This document shows positions 20,031-26,312 of a stretch of DNA of 37,720 nt, piece by piece (position 1 is the stretch's first letter; the number at the start of each line of letters is the position of its first letter). The position numbers and the translations under genes are program-made. The notes beneath the pieces are model-generated. The model ran no database searches and was not told where the DNA came from. It saw only the letters and a program-made list of their open reading frames with translations. The stretch is from an uncultured Lachnospiraceae bacterium (GTDB taxonomy: Bacteria; Bacillota; Clostridia; Lachnospirales; Lachnospiraceae), in NCBI GenBank assembly GCA_902796355.1, contig CADBOU010000124.1, forward strand, positions 1-37,720, written 5' to 3'.

Positions 20031-20527
20031 AGGGACCATTCTATCGAGAACTGAATAAGTACGTCAGAGCAGAAAAGGTACGGCGTCAATGGGTGTTGCT
20101 GTTAAACGAACTGATCACCTATGTTATTATGCTGATCTATCTGATTTGTCTGATTGTTATGACTGTACATCATTCATACAAAGAACTGTTTTTGCTGATC
20201 GGCGCGCCGCTGGCTGGATTTATTCTCGCCCGTTTTCTGAGAATGATCTTAAAAGTGCCCAGGCCTTATCAGGTGTTAAGAATTCGTCCGCTTCTCAGGA
20301 AAAGAAGCGATAGCTATTCACTTCCGAGCTGCCATATTGCATCTGCATTTGTGATTGGAGTCAGTCTGTGTTCCTTGCATCTTACTGCCCCAGGGATTAT
20401 TGTGATCATTCTCGGTATTATTCTGGCTGTGATGCGTGTACTGGCAGGAGCTCATTATGTGCGTGATGTTCTTACCGGGGCAGGATTGGGAATTTTGTGC
20501 GGACTTGTACCGTATGTTATACATTGA
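20027..20527 (+). CDS. PAP2-superfamily membrane phosphatase
   Basis: A 166-residue membrane protein with about five hydrophobic segments and recognisable PAP2 acid-phosphatase motifs: R-x6-RP around ILKVPRP, PSCH in place of the usual PSGH, and MRVLAGAHYVRDV in place of SR-x5-H-x3-D. The catalytic His of motif 2 and the His/Asp of motif 3 are present. Family members dephosphorylate lipid phosphates such as undecaprenyl pyrophosphate or phosphatidic acid; the substrate is unknown here. The ATG overlaps the miaA stop by four bases. The Gly-to-Cys and Ser-to-Met changes are worth noting but may be tolerated. Confidence 0.8.
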   Translation: MKGPFYRELNKYVRAEKVRRQWVLLLNELITYVIMLIYLICLIVMTVHHSYKELFLLIGAPLAGFILARFLRMILKVPRPYQVLRIRPLLRKRSDSYSLPSCHIASAFVIGVSLCSLHLTAPGIIVIILGIILAVMRVLAGAHYVRDVLTGAGLGILCGLVPYVIH

Positions 20528-20537
20528 GGAGTTTTAA

Positions 20538-21818
20538 ATGAATCAGGAAATCTATCAGAAGTTTGGATTGACAGAACCGGTTATTGCGTATGCTGATCAA
20601 AAACTGGCCGAATTGTCTCCGCGTTTTTTGCAGATCGATGAGCGCGCAGAAAGAGCACAGCTTAAAGTCATCCTGGCCATGCAGAAAGCCCGCGTGGATG
20701 CCGCCTGCTTTGCCGCCACAAACGGTTATGGATATGACGATATCGGAAGAGATAAACTGGAAGAAGTGTATGCCTGTATTTTTGAAACAGAAGATGCCCT
20801 AGTGCGTCCTCAGATCACCTGCGGGACACACGCACTTTCGTTGGCACTTCACGCTGTGCTCCGGCCCGGAGATGAATTGATATCACCGGTCGGACAGCCT
20901 TACGAGACGCTCAAATCGGTCATTGGTATTACGCCGGCCAGAAATTCTCTTGCAGAATACGGAGTTTCATATCAGCAGATTGAGTTGAAGCCTGATTTTT
21001 CATTTGATTATGATGCGATCAGAAAGGCTGTTTCCGATAAGACAAAGATGATGACCATCCAACGTTCCAAAGGTTATCAGGTCCGCCCCAGTTTTTCTGT
21101 ACAGCAGATTGGAGAGTTGATTGCATTTATCAAATCTCTCAACCCGAATATCATCTGTATGGTTGATAATTGTTACGGAGAATTTGTCGATGATCTTGAA
21201 CCAAGTCAGGTAGGAGCAGATTTAACTGTCGGATCTCTGATTAAAAATCCGGGAGGCGGACTGGCTCCGATGGGCGGATACATCGCTGGCCGAAAGGATC
21301 TTATTGAGCAATGTGCTTATATGCTGACATCTCCGGGATTGGGAAAAGAAGTAGGTGCTTCTCTTTCTGTGCTTCCAGCTTTTTATCAGGGACTGTTTAT
21401 GGCACCAACCGTCACGGCAGCAGCTCTAAAGGGTGCGATTTTTGCTGCCGCTCTGTATGAGGACCTTGGATTTGATGTCCTTCCGAACAAAACAGAAGAG
21501 CGGCATGATATTATTCAGGCTGTGACTCTTGGATCAGCAGACCGTGTGATCGCTTTTTGCCGCGGTATTCAGGCCGGTGCACCTGTTGACTCCTATGTGA
21601 CTCCAGAGCCATGGGATATGCCGGGCTATGATTGTCCTGTGATCATGGCTGCCGGAGCATTTGTTTCGGGCTCATCGATTGAATTGAGTGCCGATGCTCC
21701 CATCAGAGAACCATATGCTGTCTATTTCCAGGGTGGGCTGACATGGCCTCATGCAAAGCTGGGGATTCTTAAGTCACTGCAGCAGCTTGTTGATGAAAGG
21801 CTGGTAGAATTACCATGA
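20538..21818 (+). CDS. Methionine gamma-lyase-family PLP protein (aluminium-resistance type)
   Basis: A 426-residue fold-type I PLP enzyme of the family annotated as Met_gamma_lyase or aluminium resistance protein (PF06838 type). The presumed PLP lysine lies in GSLIKNPGGGLAPMGGY. An Asp that would pair with the pyridine nitrogen is in MVDNCYGEF. GAGGAG at 20526-20531 precedes the ATG. This family regularly sits near miaA/mutL and hfq or hflX in Firmicutes, but its physiological substrate is poorly defined; a carbon-sulphur lyase activity is inferred from fold only. The stop overlaps the next ATG. Confidence 0.85.
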   Translation: MNQEIYQKFGLTEPVIAYADQKLAELSPRFLQIDERAERAQLKVILAMQKARVDAACFAATNGYGYDDIGRDKLEEVYACIFETEDALVRPQITCGTHALSLALHAVLRPGDELISPVGQPYETLKSVIGITPARNSLAEYGVSYQQIELKPDFSFDYDAIRKAVSDKTKMMTIQRSKGYQVRPSFSVQQIGELIAFIKSLNPNIICMVDNCYGEFVDDLEPSQVGADLTVGSLIKNPGGGLAPMGGYIAGRKDLIEQCAYMLTSPGLGKEVGASLSVLPAFYQGLFMAPTVTAAALKGAIFAAALYEDLGFDVLPNKTEERHDIIQAVTLGSADRVIAFCRGIQAGAPVDSYVTPEPWDMPGYDCPVIMAAGAFVSGSSIELSADAPIREPYAVYFQGGLTWPHAKLGILKSLQQLVDERLVELP

Positions 21819-23044
21819 AACCTATGATTGATCTTGTGATTATCGGGGGCGGAGCCGCCGGCATGACGGCGGCTGTCGCAGCGTCTTCATTCTGTCAGGA
21901 TATTGTCTTGCTTGAAGGGAAAGACCGTGTCGGGAAAAAGCTTCTGGCGACCGGTAATGGGAGATGCAATTATACTAACAGGATTCTGGATCATCGCTGT
22001 TATTATGATGCAGATGCACAGTTTACTGATGCTGTGCTCGGATCTGATGCCAATGAACGTCTGATAGCCTGGATGAGTTCCATGGGAATCGAATCCAAAA
22101 TCATTGATGACAGAGTTTATCCGCACAGCGAACAGGCCTCCTCTGTACTCGATGTGCTGCGGATGAAACTCGACAGTTGTCATGTGCATGTCAAAACAAA
22201 TGCAAAAGTCCAGTCACTGAAAAAAACAGATCATATGTTTGAAATACAAACGCTGGATGATATTCTATATGCCCGAAAAGTGATTCTTGCTGCAGGATCT
22301 AAAGCAGCGCCCAAAACAGGTTCGGACGGTTCAGGTTATGTACTGGCACGCCAGGCGGGCCTTTCTGTTATCCAGCCACTGCCGGCTCTGACAGGCATTA
22401 AACTAGATGCGCCTTATTGTAAATCATGGAACGGCGTCAGATGCGACGGCACCATCGCTGTTATGAAGGACGGGCGTCTTATATGTTCAGATACAGGGCA
22501 GCTTCAACTGACTTCTTACGGCGTTTCCGGTATACCTGCTTTTCAGATCAGCCGCTATGTATCAAAGGCTTTAAATGATCAATCCGAAGTCATGATATCT
22601 ATTTCATTTCTGCCAGGCGAAGATTCAAAAAGCGCTTTTTCTATGCTGAAAAAGAGAAGAGAGCAGATCTGCTCATACCGGGCTGCAGATTTTCTTCTTG
22701 GACTCTTACCCAAAAATCTGGCTGTTGTTCTGATCAAGCTGTCAGGTGTTGACAGGCATGTGCCTGTTGGCCAGATAAGCGATGATCAGCTGCACAAACT
22801 GACAGATATTCTTACCGGACTCACAGCTTATGCTGCAGGAACAGGTTCCTTTGATCAAGCTCAGACCTGTACAGGCGGTGTCGACATCAAACAGATCAAT
22901 CCACAGACGATGGAATGCAGACAGATTTCTGGTTTATACGTTGCCGGTGAGATCATGGATGTGGACGGCATGTGCGGCGGGTATAATCTTCAGTGGGCAT
23001 TTTCTACAGGAGCAAAGGCAGGACGTGCTGCCGGCAGAGCCTGA
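21815..23044 (+). CDS. BaiN/HI0933 (YhiN)-family flavoprotein
   Basis: A 409-residue FAD-dependent protein. The N-terminal dinucleotide motif is VIIGGGAAGMTAA (about 7-19), with the family signature GKKLLATGNGRCNYTN soon after. The C-terminus has the second FAD-contact motif, GLYVAGEIMDVDGMCGGYNLQWAFSTG (given here as a landmark, about residues 373-399, in pieces). Relatives include E. coli YhiN and clostridial BaiN; the physiological reaction is not established for most members. The ATG overlaps the upstream stop by four bases. This gene ends the unit, and an 85-nt spacer to radC follows. Confidence 0.88.
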   Translation: MKPMIDLVIIGGGAAGMTAAVAASSFCQDIVLLEGKDRVGKKLLATGNGRCNYTNRILDHRCYYDADAQFTDAVLGSDANERLIAWMSSMGIESKIIDDRVYPHSEQASSVLDVLRMKLDSCHVHVKTNAKVQSLKKTDHMFEIQTLDDILYARKVILAAGSKAAPKTGSDGSGYVLARQAGLSVIQPLPALTGIKLDAPYCKSWNGVRCDGTIAVMKDGRLICSDTGQLQLTSYGVSGIPAFQISRYVSKALNDQSEVMISISFLPGEDSKSAFSMLKKRREQICSYRAADFLLGLLPKNLAVVLIKLSGVDRHVPVGQISDDQLHKLTDILTGLTAYAAGTGSFDQAQTCTGGVDIKQINPQTMECRQISGLYVAGEIMDVDGMCGGYNLQWAFSTGAKAGRAAGRA

Positions 23045-23129
23045 GACATTCTATGTACATTCCCTCCCTTTTATGATAAAATACATAATGAATTATGGTG
23101 GTGTTTTATGCGAGTGACTGTGTTTCTTT
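23045..23129 (+). promoter_or_regulatory. Possible promoter/leader region for the radC-mre unit
   Basis: An 85-nt AT-rich spacer, the widest gap in the preceding 20 kb. It holds overlapping -10-like hexamers (TATGAT at 23072-23077, TAAAAT at 23077-23082), but I see no convincing -35 at 16-18 bp. No stem-loop terminator is evident. The spacer also contains an ATG (23108) opening a short frame that overlaps the radC start. A new transcription start here is inferred from position and base composition, not shown. Confidence 0.3.
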
Positions 23130-23164
23130 ATGGAACAAAAGCATACGATAAATACCATCCCTGA
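23108..23164 (+). other. 18-codon open frame overlapping the radC start, resembling a D-lactate dehydrogenase N-terminus
   Basis: The frame encodes MRVTVFLYGTKAYDKYHP and then stops. From memory, the first residues resemble the N-terminus of D-lactate dehydrogenases (E. coli LdhA begins MKLAVYSTKQYDKKYL), with the TK-x-YDK portion matching. GGTGG lies about 8 bases upstream of its ATG, whereas the radC ATG inside it (23130) lacks a clear ribosome binding site. It could be a remnant of a lost gene, a coupling leader for radC, or chance. Confidence 0.3.
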
Positions 23165-23849
23165 GTCTGAAAGACCTTATGAGAAATGCATCGCCTGCGG
23201 GCCGGATCATTTAACGGACACCGAACTTTTAGCTGTCATGCTGCGCACCGGATCTGTCGGCGAAAACGCATTGGCGTTAGCACAGCGCATTCTGTACGAC
23301 CCTGACATGAGCAGTGTAAAAGGTGTGGCGCGCTTAACACAGGGATATGTGCGCGAGTGGATGCATTTACGCGGCATTGGTCAGGTTAAAGCCGTACAGC
23401 TTGTATGTCTGGCAGAATTAGCTAAGCGGATATCCCGCACATCATATACTGATCGTCTGACGCTTTCATCACCCTCTTGTGTCGCAGAAACTTATATGGA
23501 AGGAATGCGTCATCTCAGGCAGGAAATCATCAAGGTCGTTTTTCTTGACTCGAAGACAAAAAAGATGGGGGAGTGTGATATTTCAAAGGGGACTGTCAAC
23601 GCATCCCTTATATCACCGCGTGAAATCTTTATACAAGCTGTACATTATGATGCAGTATTTATTCTTGTTTTACACAATCATCCAAGCGGTGATCCAACCC
23701 CCTCTCAGGCAGATATCGATCTGACAAACCGGATTGCTTATGCCGGTCAGATGTTAGGTATTCCGCTTGCCGATCATATTGTGATCGGTGACCGATGTTA
23801 TTTCAGTTTTGAGGAACATGGCTTGCTCTCTGAGTTAAAGCCGGTTTAA
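23130..23849 (+). CDS. radC: RadC-family JAB1/MPN-domain protein
   Basis: A 239-residue protein. N-terminal helix-hairpin-helix-like region (PESERPYEKCIACGPDHLTDTELLAVMLRTG in pieces, residues about 11-42) followed by a JAB/MPN domain with the metal motif HNHPSGDPTPSQAD (H-x-H-x10-D). Despite the name, a DNA-repair role is not supported for the family and its activity is unknown. The ATG at 23130 gives the normal N-terminus, but no Shine-Dalgarno is visible before it, only an overlapping short frame. It precedes mreB in many Clostridia and Bacilli. Confidence 0.9.
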   Translation: MEQKHTINTIPESERPYEKCIACGPDHLTDTELLAVMLRTGSVGENALALAQRILYDPDMSSVKGVARLTQGYVREWMHLRGIGQVKAVQLVCLAELAKRISRTSYTDRLTLSSPSCVAETYMEGMRHLRQEIIKVVFLDSKTKKMGECDISKGTVNASLISPREIFIQAVHYDAVFILVLHNHPSGDPTPSQADIDLTNRIAYAGQMLGIPLADHIVIGDRCYFSFEEHGLLSELKPV

Positions 23850-23861
23850 TCGGAGAATCAA

Positions 23862-24881
23862 ATGGCTAAACATATTTACGGCATTGATCTTGGATCCTAT
23901 GAGATCAAAGTATATGACCAGGAAAAAAATACGATCTGGACCGAAAAAAATGTCGTAGCTGAAAACCGTGACGGCAAGATTATTGCAGTGGGAGACCAGG
24001 CTTTTGAAATGTATGAGAAAACCCCTCCCAATATCCGAGTGGTTTTCCCTATGAGAGAAGGTGTTATCTCTGATTTTCAACACATCACAGATTTGCTTCA
24101 GTACCTTCTTACTTCGGGACGCAGTTTTGCGCAGGGTGGAGAGTATACAATCGCCGTACCGGCTGATGTTACCGAACTTGAAAAACGTGCTTTTTATGAT
24201 CTGTTAGTTCACTCAACAGCAAAGGCGCGCTCTGTCAATGTTATCGAACGCGGTGTGGCGGATGCTGTCGGATTGGGCCTTGACGTACAGCATTGCGATG
24301 GTGTTTTTGTCGTTAATCTGGGAGGAGAAACAACAGAGCTTTCCGTACTGGCTGCCGGCGGTCTTGTGTTTAATCAGAGGCTCAAGGTCGGCGGCCGTCA
24401 GATGGACCGAGAGATTGTTGAGCGTATCAGACGTCATTACAATTTTTTAATAGGTATGTCAACGGCAGAAAAACTGCGCAAACAGACCGGCATCAATGAT
24501 GATCGGTCAGGGCGCACTGTCGAGATCGCAGGAAGAGATTTACTGACAGGTGTTCCGACCTTCAAAAACATTCCGGCCAGTTTAGTTCGTGCGTCACTTA
24601 AAGACTTGCTTGAAAAATGTGTTTCAGCCATTATGGCGCTGATCGACAGAACGCCGCCTGAAATCAACCATATCATACAGAAAGACGGTCTGTATGTCAC
24701 TGGCGGCCTTGCACGGATGGAAGGGCTCCCGTACTATATCAACCGTGCGACCGGGCTGCATGTCCACACTTCGCGCAAGCCGAAGTATTGTTCCGTCCGC
24801 GGGCTGATGGATATAGTCGGGTCTCCAGAATTACAGGCGCTCACATACTCAATGCAGGAAGAGACAGACAGGTGGATGTAA
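23862..24881 (+). CDS. mreB: Divergent MreB-like actin homologue
   Basis: A 339-residue actin-fold protein of MreB length, in the expected place before mreC. Family landmarks include GIDLGS (phosphate 1, residues 7-12), PMREGVISDF (63-72), VPADVTELEKRA, and LKVGGRQMDREIVERIRRHYNFLIG. Several nucleotide-site positions differ from standard MreB. The usual LIEEPMAAAIG appears as VIERGVADAVG (127-137), phosphate 2 DIGGGTTE appears as NLGGETTE (152-159), and the adenosine motif TGGG reads TGGLA. These changes suggest altered ATP binding or hydrolysis, though a lineage-specific active MreB is possible. It should scaffold side-wall synthesis with MreC, MreD, RodA and PBP2. Confidence 0.85.
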   Translation: MAKHIYGIDLGSYEIKVYDQEKNTIWTEKNVVAENRDGKIIAVGDQAFEMYEKTPPNIRVVFPMREGVISDFQHITDLLQYLLTSGRSFAQGGEYTIAVPADVTELEKRAFYDLLVHSTAKARSVNVIERGVADAVGLGLDVQHCDGVFVVNLGGETTELSVLAAGGLVFNQRLKVGGRQMDREIVERIRRHYNFLIGMSTAEKLRKQTGINDDRSGRTVEIAGRDLLTGVPTFKNIPASLVRASLKDLLEKCVSAIMALIDRTPPEINHIIQKDGLYVTGGLARMEGLPYYINRATGLHVHTSRKPKYCSVRGLMDIVGSPELQALTYSMQEETDRWM

Positions 24882-24885
24882 AGAT

Positions 24886-25776
24886 ATGGGCAGATTACGT
24901 GGTATAAAACTTAAGAGCAGACATCTTTTGATCATTTTTATTGCCGTCTGTATTGTGTTGATGGGGTTATCACTTCTTTCCAGCAAGACGCGCGGACCCT
25001 TGCGCTATATTGCCGGATATACAGTCGTTCCCATGCAAAAGGGGTTTAACAAACTAGGCGGATGGGCATCTGATTTCACACAGAACTTCCAGACGATCAA
25101 GGAATTGAGGACAGAAAACAAAAAACTCCAGCAGCAGATCGATGATCTGACGGTTGAAAATGGCGAATTGGCCCTCAACCAAAAGGAATTAACACGGTTG
25201 GAAGAACTGTTCAAGCTGGATCAGAATTACGGCGATTATCCCAAAGTCGGAGCGCGTGTTATCGCCAGCAATACAAGCAACTGGTTTAATTCATTTACAA
25301 TTGACAAAGGCAAAAAGGATGGTATCCGCGTCAATATGAATGTAATTGCCGGTTCCGGACTGGTCGGTATTGTCACGGAGGTCGGTCCCAACTGGTCGAC
25401 TGTACGCAGTATCATTGATGACACCAGTTATGTTTCAGGGATGATGCTGACAAGCGGTGAAAAATGCATGGTGCAGGGCAACCTGAAGCTGGCGGCCAGC
25501 GGTAAAATGAAATTCGAAGATCTTCCGGTTACTGAAAATGAAGAGGGCGAAGAGGTCAAGATAGAAGAAGGCGAACAGGTCGTCACCTCTTACATTAGTA
25601 ATAAGTTTCTGCAGGGTATACTGATCGGCTATGTCAGTGAAATCAAAACTGACGAAAGCGGATTGACGAGGTACGGATATTTAACGCCTGCCGCTGATTT
25701 TTCTGATTTACAGGATGTGTTGGTCATCACTCAGACAAAGGCTGAGACGATGAAGAGCAACAATGGAAAAGACTAA
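24886..25776 (+). CDS. mreC: Rod shape-determining protein MreC
   Basis: A 296-residue membrane-anchored protein of the elongation machinery. A short basic N-terminus precedes one membrane helix (about 13-31). A coiled coil follows (about 67-108, KELRTENKKLQQQIDDL and onward), then a beta-rich extracytoplasmic domain. That domain includes the conserved GLVGIVTEVGPNWSTVRSIID stretch (in pieces, residues about 155-175). MreC binds and activates PBP2. A GGTGG site at 24871-24875, inside the mreB 3' end, precedes the ATG. It carries a slightly acidic insert (ENEEGEEVKIEEGE) near residue 222, likely a loop. Confidence 0.93.
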   Translation: MGRLRGIKLKSRHLLIIFIAVCIVLMGLSLLSSKTRGPLRYIAGYTVVPMQKGFNKLGGWASDFTQNFQTIKELRTENKKLQQQIDDLTVENGELALNQKELTRLEELFKLDQNYGDYPKVGARVIASNTSNWFNSFTIDKGKKDGIRVNMNVIAGSGLVGIVTEVGPNWSTVRSIIDDTSYVSGMMLTSGEKCMVQGNLKLAASGKMKFEDLPVTENEEGEEVKIEEGEQVVTSYISNKFLQGILIGYVSEIKTDESGLTRYGYLTPAADFSDLQDVLVITQTKAETMKSNNGKD

Positions 25777-25787
25777 GGAGATCAGTA

Positions 25788-26312
25788 TTGAAACGTCTTC
25801 ATGTCATTGTAAATATCATACTGATTGTTGTGGCTTTTTTGCTGCAGAGTATGTTGTTTGACAATTTCTCTTTTGCATCCGTACGTCCTAACCTCCTTTT
25901 AATCATCACCGTCATGTCCGGGTTTATGAACGGCAAAAAGGAAGGCATTTTGGTTGGATTCGGATGCGGGCTGATATGGGATTTGTTTTACAACGATCTG
26001 TTGGGATTCTATGCCCTGATCTTTTTGATCATAGGCTATATCAACGGAAGATTTCACAGACTGTTCTTCGATCAGGATGTCCGTCTTCCCCTGATATTGG
26101 TAGGATTAAGTGATTTAAGCTACGGTATGATTGTCTGTGTGACACAGTTCTTTTTGCGCGGACATTTTTCGTTTTGGACATACCTTACAAAGGTGATGCT
26201 GCCCGAGGTGTTGTATACCGTTATTATCATGCTGCTGGTTTATCCGATTATGACGACCTTAAACAGCCGCATTCGTGATTTTGAACAGAGGAGTTCCGGA
26301 AAGTTTGTTTGA
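25788..26312 (+). CDS. mreD: Rod shape-determining protein MreD
   Basis: A 174-residue hydrophobic protein with about five membrane segments and the MreD-like early motif RPNLLLIITV followed by GFGCGLIWDL. It is the integral partner of MreC. The start is TTG at 25788, supported by AAGGAG at 25775-25780 that overlaps the mreC stop. The 3' end overlaps the proposed TTG start of the PBP2 gene by eight bases. Sequence conservation in MreD is weak, so context contributes much of the confidence. Confidence 0.88.
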   Translation: MKRLHVIVNIILIVVAFLLQSMLFDNFSFASVRPNLLLIITVMSGFMNGKKEGILVGFGCGLIWDLFYNDLLGFYALIFLIIGYINGRFHRLFFDQDVRLPLILVGLSDLSYGMIVCVTQFFLRGHFSFWTYLTKVMLPEVLYTVIIMLLVYPIMTTLNSRIRDFEQRSSGKFV

